A program made the position numbers and the translations under genes. Shown here piece after piece: positions 1-7,925 of a stretch of 9,178 bases of DNA. The notes below the pieces were generated by a model. The model searched no databases and was not told where the DNA came from. It was given only the letters and a program-made list of their open reading frames with translations. This stretch comes from Gordonia sp. (in: high G+C Gram-positive bacteria). GTDB taxonomy: Bacteria > Actinomycetota > Actinomycetes > Mycobacteriales > Mycobacteriaceae. The stretch lies in contig JASLJL010000387.1 of the NCBI GenBank assembly GCA_030152405.1, positions 1-9,178 of the forward strand, read 5' to 3'. The first letter of the stretch is position 1. Every line of letters starts with the position of its first letter.

Positions 1-252
1 GAGGAGCAGGTCGTCGTCCTCAAACTCCTCGCCCACACGCAGCGGACCGGACAGGTGACGGTGCAGATCGGCGAGGAGACCAATACGGAGAACCTGCGCA
101 GCACGTCGGTCGTGTCGACCGGGTACGGTGCTTCGGGCACTGTCTTCGGCAGCGTCGGCGTGGTCGGGCCCACTCGGATGGACTACCCGGGAACAATCGC
201 GTCGGTCGCTGCAGTTGCGAAGTACGTCGGCGAAGTTCTCGCCGACCGATAG
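1..252 (+). CDS. hrcA: HrcA heat-shock repressor, C-terminal part
   Basis: This is the last 83 codons of HrcA, cut by the left edge of the window; the frame is open from base 1 to the TAG at 250-252. HrcA is the winged-helix repressor that binds CIRCE operators and holds down chaperone genes until heat shock. The visible part is the end of the C-terminal GAF-like domain. It shows the family's signature tail: an IGEE motif, then [10 protein letters not shown], then [15 protein letters not shown] followed by a VGEVL ending. The DNA-binding domain and any CIRCE site would lie to the left and cannot be seen. The dnaJ gene follows after 30 bases with no terminator visible, so the two are probably co-transcribed, the usual actinobacterial arrangement. 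Identity is secure from the tail motif. Confidence 0.93.
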   Translation, partial: EEQVVVLKLLAHTQRTGQVTVQIGEETNTENLRSTSVVSTGYGASGTVFGSVGVVGPTRMDYPGTIASVAAVAKYVGEVLADR

Positions 253-282
253 TCGATGTGTAAGTAAAGGACGATTTTCACC

Positions 283-1437
283 GTGGCTCGTGACTACTAC
301 GGCATTCTCGGCGTGGCCCAGGGGGCGACTGATCAGGAGATCAAGCGCGCGTACCGGAAACTCGCTCGTGAACTGCACCCCGACGTCAATCCGGACGCTG
401 AGGACCGGTTCAAAGAGGTGACGACCGCCTACGAGGTGCTGTCGGATCCGGAGAAGCGCCGCGTCGTCGACGCAGGCGGAGACCCGCTGGCCGGACCGGG
501 CGGAGGCGGCTTCGGCGGCGATCCGTTCGGCGGCGGCGGTCTCGGCGACATCTTCCAGACGTTCTTCGGGGGCGGAGGAGGCGGCTTCGGCGGCGGCGGA
601 CGCGGCCCGCGCGGTCGTGTGCGGCCCGGCGAACCCGCACTCGTCGGCGTCACCTTGACGCTCGACGAGGTGGCCGAAGGCGCACGTAAGGAGATCACCG
701 TCGACACGGCGATCCTCTGCGACGCCTGCACCGGTTCGGGAACCCGCGGCGACTCCAAGCCCACCACCTGTGGAACCTGTAAGGGCGCGGGCGAGATCCA
801 GTCCGTCCAGCGGTCGTTCCTCGGACAGGTCATGACGGTCCGCGAATGCCCCGAATGCCACGGTGCGGGCGAGACCATCCCCGACCCGTGCCTCAAGTGC
901 GGCGGCGACGGCCGAGTCCGCTCGCGCCGCACCATGACCGTGAAGATCCCCACAGGCGTGCAGGACGGCATGCGCGTCCGGCTGACCGGACAGGGTGAGG
1001 TCGGCCCTGGCGGGGGGCCCGCCGGTGACCTGTACGTCGAGGTCAGCGAGGCGGACGACGACGTGTTCGTGCGCGACGGCGACGACCTGCACTGCACGGT
1101 GCGCGTGCCGATGACCGACGCGGCACTCGGCGGCGAGATCGAGGTCGAGACCGTCCTCGGGAGCACCGCGACGGTCACCATCGAGCCCGGCACCCAACCG
1201 GGAACCGTCGTCCGCGTGCGGGGACACGGGATGCCGCACCTCAACACCGGCATGCGCGGTGATCTGCACGCGCATCTGGAAGTGGTGGTGCCGCGCAAGG
1301 TCGACTCCGCTCAGGCCGACCTGATCCGCAAGCTCCGGGACGCGATCGGCGACGACGTGGAAGTCGTGACGGCGTCGTCGAAGTCGGCGTCCGGCGGCCT
1401 GTTCTCCAAACTGCGTAACGCGTTCGTCGGCCGATGA
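283..1437 (+). CDS. dnaJ: DnaJ (Hsp40) co-chaperone, DnaJ2 type linked to hrcA
   Basis: A 384-residue type I J-domain protein that delivers substrates to DnaK in the cytoplasm and stimulates its ATPase. The J domain (about residues 1-66) has the HPD motif at 32-34. A glycine/phenylalanine linker, very rich in GGGG and GGF runs, covers about residues 69-118. The zinc-binding region has four CxxCxGxG repeats starting at Cys146, Cys163, Cys189 and Cys203, all complete. The C-terminal substrate-binding and dimerisation region includes [11 protein letters not shown] and GDLYVEV. The start is a GTG at 283, chosen because it gives the canonical [11 protein letters not shown] beginning and has AAAGGA at 266-271. 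Its place directly after hrcA, not after dnaK-grpE, makes it the DnaJ2 paralogue of actinobacteria; a second dnaJ near dnaK is expected elsewhere. Its last codons overlap the rsmE start (ATGA at 1434-1437). Confidence 0.96.
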   Translation: MARDYYGILGVAQGATDQEIKRAYRKLARELHPDVNPDAEDRFKEVTTAYEVLSDPEKRRVVDAGGDPLAGPGGGGFGGDPFGGGGLGDIFQTFFGGGGGGFGGGGRGPRGRVRPGEPALVGVTLTLDEVAEGARKEITVDTAILCDACTGSGTRGDSKPTTCGTCKGAGEIQSVQRSFLGQVMTVRECPECHGAGETIPDPCLKCGGDGRVRSRRTMTVKIPTGVQDGMRVRLTGQGEVGPGGGPAGDLYVEVSEADDDVFVRDGDDLHCTVRVPMTDAALGGEIEVETVLGSTATVTIEPGTQPGTVVRVRGHGMPHLNTGMRGDLHAHLEVVVPRKVDSAQADLIRKLRDAIGDDVEVVTASSKSASGGLFSKLRNAFVGR

Positions 1438-2186
1438 CACCGCCGCTCTTCTGGGTAGACGACGTCCCCGCGGCCGGCGACGCCGCGACGGTGTCGGGCC
1501 CGGAAGGGCGGCATGCGGTCACCGTCACCCGTATCCGTGAAGGGCAGTCGGTGATCCTCGGCGACGGCCGGGGGACCCTCGCCGACTGCGAGGTGACCGG
1601 AGTGTCGGGCAAAGATCGTCTGACGGTGCGAGTGGGACGGGTCGAGTACGTGACACGACCCAAGCCGCTGGTCACCGTGGTGCAGGCGCTTCCCAAGTCC
1701 GAGCGCGGCGAACTCGCGGTCGACCTGATGACCGAGGCTGGCGTCGACGCCGTCGTGCCGTGGCAGGCGTCTCGATGCGTCGCGCGGTGGGCGGGATCCA
1801 AGGCTCAGCGTGGCGTCGAGAAGTGGCGGGCGACTGCCGCGACCGCCGCGAAACAGGCACGTCGTCCGTGGATACCGGAGATCGCGGATCTGGCCACGAC
1901 GACCGATGTCCGGGCGCTGTGCTCCCGCGCCGTCGAGTCCGGCGGCGTCGTCGCACTGCTGCACGAGGCCGGATCCACACCGTTCCGAACCGTCGACTTC
2001 GCAGCGGCCTCCGAGGTGGTTCTGGTGATCGGCCCCGAAGGCGGACTCGACGACGTCGAGATCGCCGACCTGACGGCGTTGGGCGGCACGGCAGTGATCC
2101 TCGGGCCCGAGGTGCTGCGCACGGCGGCGGCCGGGGCCGTCGCACTGGGCGCACTCGGCGCCGCCACCGACCGCTGGACTCGGTGA
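1434..2186 (+). CDS. rsmE: 16S rRNA m3U1498 methyltransferase RsmE
   Basis: A 250-residue SPOUT-superfamily methyltransferase, the usual length for RsmE, which uses S-adenosylmethionine to methylate N3 of U1498 in the decoding region of 16S rRNA. The N-terminal part is the PUA-like RNA-binding domain, with the [14 protein letters not shown] stretch near residues 25-38. The C-terminal part is the trefoil-knot catalytic domain. It carries the family motifs ALPKSERGE, the [11 protein letters not shown] segment, GPEGGL at residues 200-205 and [11 protein letters not shown] from residue 223, which together form the cofactor-binding knot. The ATG at 1434 overlaps the dnaJ stop as ATGA, so translation is probably coupled to DnaJ. 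The stop overlaps the GTG of the next gene. The same gene follows dnaJ2 in M. tuberculosis. Confidence 0.95.
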   Translation: MTPPLFWVDDVPAAGDAATVSGPEGRHAVTVTRIREGQSVILGDGRGTLADCEVTGVSGKDRLTVRVGRVEYVTRPKPLVTVVQALPKSERGELAVDLMTEAGVDAVVPWQASRCVARWAGSKAQRGVEKWRATAATAAKQARRPWIPEIADLATTTDVRALCSRAVESGGVVALLHEAGSTPFRTVDFAAASEVVLVIGPEGGLDDVEIADLTALGGTAVILGPEVLRTAAAGAVALGALGAATDRWTR

Positions 2187-2956
2187 CGGTGCGCCGCGTC
2201 AAGATCCCGTACGGCGACGAGCCGAGCACCTTCGGGCACCTCTACCTACCGGACGCCGACGTCCGCGGTGACGGGCGCGCGCCCGTCGTCGTCCTCGTGC
2301 ACGGCGGCTTCTGGTCGACCGACTATTCGCTCGTCGTCTACACCGGGGTCGCCCGAGCTCTCGCCGATCGCGGAGTGGTGGTCTGGAACGTCGAGTACCG
2401 CAGGCGCGAAGAGCCCGGCGGCGGATGGCCCGGAACCGGACGTGACGTGATCGCCGCGATCCGCGCGTTGGACGGCCCGGTCACCGATCGACTGGCCACC
2501 GCGGGGATCCCGGTCGACGCGTCGCACGCGGCGGTCGTCGGACATTCCGCGGGCGGACAGCTCGCGGTCTGGGCGGCCGCTCGACTGCGCGGAGCGACCG
2601 ATCGCTTCCGGATCGCCACGGTGATCGCGCAGTCGCCCGTCCTGGACTTCACCGAGACCGGAGCCTGCGATCGCCCATCGGTGGTCGCGCTCATGGGCGG
2701 CACGTTCGAACAGTTCCCGGAGCGCTATCGAGAGGCGTCGCCGTCCGAACAGGAGCCGTTCGACTCGACGATCGCCGTGATCCACACGACGGACGACGAC
2801 GCGGTGCCGATCGAGATGAGTCGTCGGTACGTGACCGACGCGGTCTCCCGCGGCCAGTCGGCCGTCCTGTACGAGGTCCCGGGGGAGGGCCACGACGCTT
2901 TCGTCGACCCGCGGTCGGTGGCGATGCGTCAGACGCTGCGTGTCCTCGGAGTATGA
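2183..2956 (+). CDS. alpha/beta hydrolase (esterase/lipase-like)
   Basis: A 257-residue alpha/beta hydrolase with a complete serine triad. The oxyanion-hole motif HGGFW is at residues 40-44. The nucleophile elbow GHSAGG puts the catalytic serine at residue 122. The acid is one of the aspartates at 204-206, just before the AVP turn, and the histidine is His237 in GEGHDAF. HGG plus GxSxGG resembles carboxylesterases and kynurenine-formamidase-like enzymes, but the substrate cannot be told. No signal peptide or membrane segment is seen, so it is probably cytoplasmic. The frame is open upstream to about 1760, but that part lies inside rsmE and has no hydrolase-like sequence. I take GTG 2183, which overlaps the rsmE stop as GTGA; GTG 2189 is an in-frame alternative. 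It probably shares the dnaJ-rsmE transcript. Confidence 0.87.
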   Translation: MTVRRVKIPYGDEPSTFGHLYLPDADVRGDGRAPVVVLVHGGFWSTDYSLVVYTGVARALADRGVVVWNVEYRRREEPGGGWPGTGRDVIAAIRALDGPVTDRLATAGIPVDASHAAVVGHSAGGQLAVWAAARLRGATDRFRIATVIAQSPVLDFTETGACDRPSVVALMGGTFEQFPERYREASPSEQEPFDSTIAVIHTTDDDAVPIEMSRRYVTDAVSRGQSAVLYEVPGEGHDAFVDPRSVAMRQTLRVLGV

Positions 2957-2957
2957 C

Positions 2958-2974
2958 CTCGCGGCGTGCGCGAG
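2958..2974 (+). terminator. weak hairpin after the first hydrolase
   Basis: A 6-base perfect inverted repeat, CTCGCG at 2958-2963 and CGCGAG at 2969-2974, with a 5-base loop, starts two bases after the hydrolase stop. No T-run follows, so it is not a canonical intrinsic terminator. Actinobacterial terminators often lack one. It could mark the end of the hrcA-dnaJ-rsmE-hydrolase transcript, but a short GC stem like this also arises by chance in such GC-rich DNA. Confidence 0.25.
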
Positions 2975-3006
2975 AACATCTCGAATGCGCATCGCAGCGC
3001 CGACGA

Positions 3007-3012
3007 TAGAAT
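3007..3012 (+). promoter_or_regulatory. possible -10 box of the phoH-ybeY-era operon
   Basis: TAGAAT at 3007-3012 fits the actinobacterial TANNNT -10 consensus and stands out as an AT-rich spot in the 114-base gap before phoH, the largest gap in the window. Transcription would start near 3019, leaving a leader of about 52 bases. I see no good TTGACA-like -35 box at the expected distance. The gap, the change of gene set and this box together suggest that a new transcript starts here. Confidence 0.4.
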
Positions 3013-3053
3013 GGCAGGACGATCCCGTGACGTGCGGGAGCGACGACACGTCG

Positions 3054-3058
3054 AGGAG
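3054..3058 (+). promoter_or_regulatory. ribosome binding site for phoH
   Basis: AGGAG lies 12 bases before the GTG at 3071. The spacing is a little long but this is the only purine-rich Shine-Dalgarno-like stretch nearby, and it supports the GTG start. Confidence 0.5.
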
Positions 3059-3070
3059 TGACGGATTTCA

Positions 3071-4138
3071 GTGACTGACATTGGCCGCGAAACGGTGAAG
3101 ACCGACGCGGTGGCGACGTCCCGCATCGATGTGCCGCAGGATCTGGCGGTCGGCCTCCTCGGTCCGACGGACGTCAATCTGCGGACCCTGGAACAGCAGC
3201 TCCCGGCGGACATCCACGTCCGAGGCAGCCGCATCACGCTCACCGGAACCCCCGCCGACGTCGCAGGGTCCGAACGAGTGATCGCCGAACTGGTCAAACT
3301 CGTCCGCACCGGGACGCAGTTGACGCCCGACCTCGTCCGGCAGAGCACATCGATCCTCTCCGCCGGGCAGGATCAGTCGCCCGCCGAGGTCCTCAGCCTC
3401 GACATTCTGTCGAACCGCGGCAAGGTGATCAGGCCGAAGACCCTCAACCAGAAGCATTACGTCGATGCGATCGACAAGAACACGATCGTGTTCGGCCTCG
3501 GTCCCGCGGGCACCGGCAAGACGTATCTCGCGATGGCGAAAGCCGTCCAGGCGCTCAAGACCAAAGAGGTCAACCGGATCATTCTCACCCGACCCGCGGT
3601 CGAGGCCGGCGAGCGCCTCGGCTTCCTGCCGGGAACGTTGAGCGAGAAGATCGACCCCTATCTGCGTCCGCTGTACGACGCGTTGCACGACATGCTCGAT
3701 CCCGAGGCCATCCCGAAGCTGATGGAGGCCGGGGTCATCGAGGTGGCGCCGCTCGCCTACATGCGAGGACGCACGCTCAACGACGCGTTCATCATCCTCG
3801 ACGAAGCGCAGAACACGACCGGCGAGCAGATGAAGATGTTCCTGACCCGCCTCGGTTTCGGCGCCAAGATGGTCGTGACCGGCGACGTCACACAGGTGGA
3901 CCTGCCGGGCGGAGCGACGAGCGGGCTGCGCGTGGCCTCCCGGATCCTCGACGGTATCGACGACATCCACTTCGCCGAGCTGACCAGTGCGGACGTGGTT
4001 CGACACCGGCTCGTCGCCGACATCGTCGACGCTTACGGAAGGGCCGAGGAGGAGCGTCGCACGAACTCGGCGGGCGACTCCGACGGCAATCGTGCGATGC
4101 GAAGAGAAGGACTGCGTCAGGGAGGTCGTCGCCGATGA
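3071..4138 (+). CDS. phoH: PhoH-family ATPase
   Basis: A 355-residue PhoH-like P-loop ATPase. An N-terminal region (about residues 20-85) has the look of the KH-like RNA-binding segment found in this family. The ATPase core begins near residue 125 with the [12 protein letters not shown] stretch. The Walker A motif GPAGTGKT is at residues 144-151 and the Walker B motif FIILDEAQN at 240-248; further on, the [12 protein letters not shown] segment is the sensor region typical of PhoH and related helicase-like proteins. The last 30 or so residues are charged and arginine-rich. The biochemical role is not settled in the family; the near-universal link to ybeY and era points to RNA or ribosome metabolism. 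The start is a GTG with AGGAG upstream. The TGA overlaps the ybeY ATG, which suggests translational coupling. Confidence 0.94.
   Translation: MTDIGRETVKTDAVATSRIDVPQDLAVGLLGPTDVNLRTLEQQLPADIHVRGSRITLTGTPADVAGSERVIAELVKLVRTGTQLTPDLVRQSTSILSAGQDQSPAEVLSLDILSNRGKVIRPKTLNQKHYVDAIDKNTIVFGLGPAGTGKTYLAMAKAVQALKTKEVNRIILTRPAVEAGERLGFLPGTLSEKIDPYLRPLYDALHDMLDPEAIPKLMEAGVIEVAPLAYMRGRTLNDAFIILDEAQNTTGEQMKMFLTRLGFGAKMVVTGDVTQVDLPGGATSGLRVASRILDGIDDIHFAELTSADVVRHRLVADIVDAYGRAEEERRTNSAGDSDGNRAMRREGLRQGGRRR
4119..4125 (+). promoter_or_regulatory. strong ribosome binding site for ybeY
   Basis: AGGGAGG ends 9 bases before the ybeY ATG at 4135 and lies inside the end of phoH. It is the best Shine-Dalgarno match in the window and fixes the ybeY start. 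Confidence 0.65.
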
Positions 4139-4680
4139 GCATCGAACTGTTCAACGAGTCGGGTGTAGACGTCCCGGAGCAACTGATCATCGAGGCCGCG
4201 CGTTTCGCGATGGCCAGAATGGACGTCCACCCGGCCGCCGAGCTGTCGATCCAATTGGTCGACCTCCAGGCCATGACCGATCTGCACGTGCAGTGGATGG
4301 ACCTGCCCGGTCCGACCGACGTGATGAGCTTTCCGATGGACGAGCTGACTCCCGGCGGCCGGCCGGACGCCGCGGATCCCGGGCCCGCGATGCTCGGCGA
4401 CATCGTGCTGTGCCCGGAGTTCGCGGCCGAACAGGCCAAGAGCCAACGGCACAGCTTCGAGCACGAGATCTCGGTGCTCACCGTCCACGGCGTACTCCAT
4501 CTCCTCGGCTTCGACCATGCGGAGCCGGAGGACGAGAAGGAGATGTTCGGGTTGCAGGGGCAGATCATCGTCGACTGGTATTCGGCGCGCGATGACCGGG
4601 CCCGGCTGCAGGAGCAGGCCAAGCGGGACGCGAGGCTGCTCCGCACCACCGGATTCTCCGCCGACGCGGCTGGGAGCTGA
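4135..4680 (+). CDS. ybeY: endoribonuclease YbeY (16S rRNA maturation)
   Basis: A 181-residue YbeY (UPF0054) protein, a single-strand-specific, metal-dependent endoribonuclease involved in 16S rRNA 3' end maturation and ribosome quality control. The diagnostic zinc motif [11 protein letters not shown] is complete, with metal-binding histidines at residues 118, 122 and 128. Earlier family features are the [15 protein letters not shown] stretch and [14 protein letters not shown]. Beyond the usual core there is a charged C-terminal tail of about 25 residues ([12 protein letters not shown]...), as in other actinobacterial versions. The ATG overlaps the phoH stop (ATGA), and the next gene begins 3 bases after this stop. 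YbeY and Era both act on small-subunit maturation, so sharing an operon makes functional sense. Confidence 0.95.
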   Translation: MSIELFNESGVDVPEQLIIEAARFAMARMDVHPAAELSIQLVDLQAMTDLHVQWMDLPGPTDVMSFPMDELTPGGRPDAADPGPAMLGDIVLCPEFAAEQAKSQRHSFEHEISVLTVHGVLHLLGFDHAEPEDEKEMFGLQGQIIVDWYSARDDRARLQEQAKRDARLLRTTGFSADAAGS

Positions 4681-4683
4681 TCG

Positions 4684-6060
4684 ATGGCTCGCGACATCGT
4701 GTTCCTCGGTGCCGCCGCGCTCCTGATCGTCCTCGCGGGGCTGTTCGCGGCCGTCGACACCGCCGCGGCGACGGTGTCGACCGCCCGTGTCGACGACATG
4801 GTCAAGGAGTCGCGAGCGGGAGCCAAGCGTCTCCGATCGGTGCTCGACCAGCGGGCGACCTACGTCGGCCTGGCGGTCCTGCTGCGGGTGCTGTGCGAGA
4901 CGGCCGCCGTCGGGCTGGTCGCGGTCTCCGCCGTCGACGCCATCGGAGTCGGATGGGGTCTGACCGTCGCCGTCGTGGTGATGACTCTCGTGTCGTACAT
5001 CGCGGTCGGCGTCGGGCCCCGAACGCTCGGCAGGCAACACGCCTACTCGATCGCGCTGGTGGCGGGCCCGGTCTTGACCGCGATCGGCGTGCTGCTGCGT
5101 CCGGTCACTCGACTGCTGATCCTCATCGGCAACGGGCTCACTCCGGGCAGGGGCTACCGGAACGGTCCGTTCGCCACGGAGGTCGAGGTCCGGGAAGTCG
5201 TCGACCTGGCACAGGAGCAGGGCGTGGTGGACGCCGACGAACGTCGGATGATCCAGTCGGTCTTCGAGTTCGGCGACACCAACGCCCGTGAGGTGATGGT
5301 CCCGCGCACCGAGATGATCTGGATCGAGAACGACAAGTCGGCGACGCAGGCGATGAGCTTGGCCGTTCGATCCGGACACTCCCGGGTGCCGGTGATCGGG
5401 GAGAACCCGGACGACATCGTCGGCGTCGTGTACCTCAAGGACCTCGTGGAGCGGATCCTCCCCAAACTGCCGATCGCTGGTTTCACGGTCTCCGAGGTGA
5501 TGCGCGAAGCGGAGTTCGTCCCCGACTCCACCCCGCTCGACGATGTCCTCTCGGACATGCAGACCAAGCGCAATCACATGGCGTTGCTCGTCGACGAGTA
5601 CGGCGGCATCGCGGGTCTCGTCACGATCGAGGACGTGCTGGAGGAGATCGTCGGCGAGATCTCCGACGAGTACGACGTCGACGAGGTCGCACCGATTCAG
5701 GTTCTCGGCGAGGACCGCTACCGGGTGTCGGCGCGGCTGCCCGTCGAAGACCTCGGCGAATTGTTCGGCATCGAGATCGACGACGACGAGGTCGAGACCG
5801 TCGGCGGACTGCTCGCGCTGCGGCTCGGCCGCGTGCCGCTGCCCGGCGCGAAGGTGAAGTCGCACGGGCTCAAGATGACGGCCGAAGGCGGACCGAACAA
5901 GCTCGGACGACAGCGGATCACGACAGTCGTCGTCCGCCGTGCCAAGAAGCGCACCGACGGCTCCGCGCGCGACGACTGGTCGGACGACGAGCCCGCGCCG
6001 ACCGAGGCAGGGGATACCCTTGCCACATCACCCGCTGATCCGATCGGAGAATCCGCTTGA
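4684..6060 (+). CDS. CBS-domain membrane protein, HlyC/CorC (CNNM) family
   Basis: A 458-residue inner-membrane protein with the full CNNM/CorC layout. A DUF21 membrane domain has hydrophobic segments at about residues 5-28, 60-84, 90-112 and 119-148. Two CBS domains follow at about 200-256 (VMVPRTEM, then HSRVPV) and 266-325. The second has the hallmark run [19 protein letters not shown] from residue 304. A CorC_HlyC transporter-associated domain spans about 340-418, with [15 protein letters not shown]. The tail is acidic and low in structure. Members are linked to magnesium or cobalt efflux and homeostasis; older hemolysin labels are historical. The transported ion cannot be told here. The ATG at 4684 has GGGAG 7 bases upstream and starts 3 bases after ybeY. 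The stop overlaps the era start. Confidence 0.92.
   Translation: MARDIVFLGAAALLIVLAGLFAAVDTAAATVSTARVDDMVKESRAGAKRLRSVLDQRATYVGLAVLLRVLCETAAVGLVAVSAVDAIGVGWGLTVAVVVMTLVSYIAVGVGPRTLGRQHAYSIALVAGPVLTAIGVLLRPVTRLLILIGNGLTPGRGYRNGPFATEVEVREVVDLAQEQGVVDADERRMIQSVFEFGDTNAREVMVPRTEMIWIENDKSATQAMSLAVRSGHSRVPVIGENPDDIVGVVYLKDLVERILPKLPIAGFTVSEVMREAEFVPDSTPLDDVLSDMQTKRNHMALLVDEYGGIAGLVTIEDVLEEIVGEISDEYDVDEVAPIQVLGEDRYRVSARLPVEDLGELFGIEIDDDEVETVGGLLALRLGRVPLPGAKVKSHGLKMTAEGGPNKLGRQRITTVVVRRAKKRTDGSARDDWSDDEPAPTEAGDTLATSPADPIGESA
6015..6020 (+). promoter_or_regulatory. possible internal -10 box for era
   Basis: TACCCT at 6015-6020 matches TANNNT and lies inside the 3' end of the CBS-protein gene, 36 bases before the era start. 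Transcription would begin near 6027, giving a leader of about 30 bases that contains the GGAGA site. No clear -35 box is visible. It may give era some expression independent of the operon, but one hexamer is weak evidence. Confidence 0.25.
6046..6050 (+). promoter_or_regulatory. ribosome binding site for era
   Basis: GGAGA ends 6 bases before the TTG at 6057, near-ideal spacing. It supports the unusual TTG as the era start, which also overlaps the upstream stop (TTGA). Confidence 0.55.
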
Positions 6061-6971
6061 GCACATCGTCCACCGGGGCCGAATTCAGATCCGGCTTCGT
6101 CTGCTTCGTCGGCCGCCCCAACACCGGCAAGTCGACGTTGACGAACGCTCTCGTCGGCGACAAGATCGCCATCACGTCGAACCGGCCGCAGACCACCCGG
6201 CACGCCATCCGCGGCATCGTCAATCGGCCCGATGCGCAGCTGATCCTGATCGACACCCCCGGCCTGCACCGGCCGCGGACGCTTCTCGGTCAGCGACTGA
6301 ACGACGTCGTTCGTGACACCTATTCCGAGGTCGACGTGATCTGCGTGTGCATCCCGGCCGACGAGGCGATCGGCCCCGGGGACCGACGAATCATCGAGCA
6401 GGTGCAGACGATCGCACCGAAGACGCGCAAGGTCGGCGTCGTCACCAAGATCGACCGCGTGGGCCCGGAGAAGGTCGCGTCGCAGCTGATGGCGCTGGCC
6501 GCACTGATGGGACCCGACGCCGAGGTGGTGCCGTGTTCGGCGAAGTCGGGCCGTCAGCTCGACACCTTGTCGGACGTGCTGGTCTCGTTGTGCGACGAGG
6601 GACCCGCGTTCTACCCGGACGGTGAGCTGACTGACGAGCCGGAGCAGGTGCTCATGGCCGAGTTCATCCGTGAGGCCGCGCTCGAAGGCGTCCGCGACGA
6701 GCTGCCGCATTCGCTGGCCGTCGTCATCGAGGAGGTCGTCCCGCGGGAGGGCTCGGAGATCGTCGACGTGTACGCGCATCTCTTCGTCGAGCGCGACAGC
6801 CAGAAGGGGATCATCATCGGCCGCAAGGGCGCTCGCCTCAAAGAGGTCGGGACCGCCGCGCGTGGTCAGATCGAACGGTTGCTGGGCACCAAGGTGTACC
6901 TCGACCTGCACGTCAAAGTGGCCAAGGACTGGCAGCGCGATCCGAAACAGTTGGGTCGCCTGGGCTTCTAG
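6057..6971 (+). CDS. era: GTPase Era (ribosome assembly)
   Basis: A 304-residue Era GTPase, the standard length. Era binds the 3' end of 16S rRNA and checks assembly of the 30S subunit. GTPase motifs are all present: G1 GRPNTGKST at 19-27, G3 DTPG at 66-69, G4 TKID at 130-133 and the G5 SAK at 161-163. The switch region includes the [13 protein letters not shown] stretch typical of Era. The C-terminal KH RNA-binding domain has IIIGRKG at about 252-258, followed by a stretch ending QLGRLGF. I take the TTG at 6057 because it follows GGAGA, overlaps the upstream stop, and leaves a normal short N-terminus before G1. It is the last gene of the phoH operon: 72 non-coding bases follow. Confidence 0.96.
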   Translation: MSTSSTGAEFRSGFVCFVGRPNTGKSTLTNALVGDKIAITSNRPQTTRHAIRGIVNRPDAQLILIDTPGLHRPRTLLGQRLNDVVRDTYSEVDVICVCIPADEAIGPGDRRIIEQVQTIAPKTRKVGVVTKIDRVGPEKVASQLMALAALMGPDAEVVPCSAKSGRQLDTLSDVLVSLCDEGPAFYPDGELTDEPEQVLMAEFIREAALEGVRDELPHSLAVVIEEVVPREGSEIVDVYAHLFVERDSQKGIIIGRKGARLKEVGTAARGQIERLLGTKVYLDLHVKVAKDWQRDPKQLGRLGF

Positions 6972-7007
6972 GCGGTGAGTCCGGTGGTCGCAGCGTAGTC
7001 CGAACGG

Positions 7008-7037
7008 TGGACAACGGCGCTCTCCGCGTTGCACGCT
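7008..7037 (+). promoter_or_regulatory. possible leaderless promoter of the second hydrolase
   Basis: TGGACA at 7008-7013 is one base off the TTGACA -35 consensus. It is followed, after 18 bases, by CACGCT at 7032-7037, which keeps the conserved A at position 2 and T at position 6 of a TANNNT -10 box. With that spacing transcription would begin at or near the ATG at 7044, giving a leaderless message, common in actinobacteria. The GGGGA just before the ATG is too close to act as a ribosome binding site, which fits a leaderless start. The -10 box is poor, so confidence is low. Confidence 0.3.
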
Positions 7038-7043
7038 GGGGAC

Positions 7044-7874
7044 ATGCCGACCGTCGAACTGCCTGCGGGTCCGATCGACTACACCGACACCGGGTCAGAC
7101 GGCCCGGTGATCGTCTTCGGTCACGGCCTGCTCATGAACGGATCGCTCTGGCGTGAGGTGATCCCACTCCTCGACGGCTATCGGTGCATCGCGCCGACCT
7201 GGCCGCTCGGGGCGCACCGCACTCCGATGCGGAGCGACGCGGTGCTCGATCATGCGGGGATCGCCAGAATCATCGCCGACTTCCTGGATGCACTCGATCT
7301 GTCCGACGTCACGCTGGTCCTCAACGACTGGGGCGGAGGGCAGTTCATCGTCTCGGAGGGACGCGACGAGAGGGTCGGTCGACTGGTTCTCGCATCGTGC
7401 GAGGCGTACGACAACTTCCCTCCCGCGTCCGCGAAACCTGCTGTCGCACTGTGCCGTCTCCCGGGCGGACCAGCGCTGTTGATGCAGCTCACCCGCACCT
7501 CGTTGTTCCGCCACGGGAGGCAGGCGTACGGCGGTCTCGCGAAGTGTCGGATTCCGGACGGCATGCTCGACGACTGGTTCGCGCCGGGGCTGAAGGATCC
7601 AGACATCCGGCGCGACCTGAAGAAGTTCGCGACCGGCACCCCGTCCACGGACGTCCTCGCTGCCTGGCATCGGGACGTGGTCGCGTTCGATCGGCCGGTC
7701 CTGCTGCTGTGGGCCCTGGAGGACACGATGATGCCGATCGAGCACGCTCGACGGATGGCTCACGAGTTCCCGAACGCGAAACTCGTCGAAGTGGCCGACG
7801 CCCGGACGCTCATCCCGCTCGATCAGCCGGAGCGATGCGCCGTGGAACTCGATCTGTTCATCACCGCCCACTGA
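7044..7874 (+). CDS. alpha/beta hydrolase with Asp nucleophile elbow (dehalogenase/epoxide-hydrolase-like)
   Basis: A 276-residue alpha/beta hydrolase without signal peptide. The strand-3 motif is FGHGLLMNG with His27. The elbow is NDWGGG, placing Asp95 at the nucleophile position, followed by Trp96; this D-W-G-G pattern is that of haloalkane dehalogenases and epoxide hydrolases, not serine esterases. A cap region follows (about 125-200). Asp227 in ALEDTMMP fits the acid position. The segment that normally holds the catalytic histidine (as in GAHFIQEDSPDE of LinB) reads ARTLIPLDQPER, with Thr255 where His is expected. Activity may therefore be altered or lost, or another residue may serve. 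ATG 7044 gives the natural MPTVELPAG start; TTG 7029 is possible. The gene stands alone between era and recO, with gaps on both sides. Confidence 0.85.
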   Translation: MPTVELPAGPIDYTDTGSDGPVIVFGHGLLMNGSLWREVIPLLDGYRCIAPTWPLGAHRTPMRSDAVLDHAGIARIIADFLDALDLSDVTLVLNDWGGGQFIVSEGRDERVGRLVLASCEAYDNFPPASAKPAVALCRLPGGPALLMQLTRTSLFRHGRQAYGGLAKCRIPDGMLDDWFAPGLKDPDIRRDLKKFATGTPSTDVLAAWHRDVVAFDRPVLLLWALEDTMMPIEHARRMAHEFPNAKLVEVADARTLIPLDQPERCAVELDLFITAH

Positions 7875-7913
7875 CGCCGCGGGTCGGATACGTCGAATGT
7901 CGGCGGCGGGTGG

Positions 7914-7919
7914 GACAAT
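7914..7919 (+). promoter_or_regulatory. possible -10 box for leaderless recO
   Basis: GACAAT ends exactly 6 bases before the recO GTG at 7926, the spacing expected if transcription starts on the start codon itself. It keeps the A and T of TANNNT but has G first. No Shine-Dalgarno sequence precedes the GTG, which fits a leaderless start. No -35 box is evident. Confidence 0.3.
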
Positions 7920-7925
7920 GGCCGA

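Noticed and set aside
505..612. Glycine-rich, repeat-like stretch inside dnaJ
   Set aside because: It is the normal Gly/Phe linker of DnaJ, not an independent repeat element.
1760..2182. Upstream extension of the first hydrolase to a 398-residue protein
   Set aside because: The extra 141 residues are an arginine-rich out-of-frame reading of rsmE with no hydrolase features. The GTG at 2183 gives a normal start and a stop/start overlap.
4117..5865. A 582-codon open frame on the minus strand, and similar long antisense frames at 5718-7034 and 7095-8684
   Set aside because: They lie opposite well-identified genes, have skewed composition rich in Asp, Arg, His and Gly with no family motif, and are what GC-rich third codon positions produce on the opposite strand.
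7875..7908. Inverted pair CGCCGC (7875-7880) and GCGGCG (7903-7908) after the second hydrolase as a terminator
   Set aside because: The loop is 22 bases, the stem only 6 bases of simple GC repeats, and no T-run follows; chance is a sufficient explanation in this sequence.
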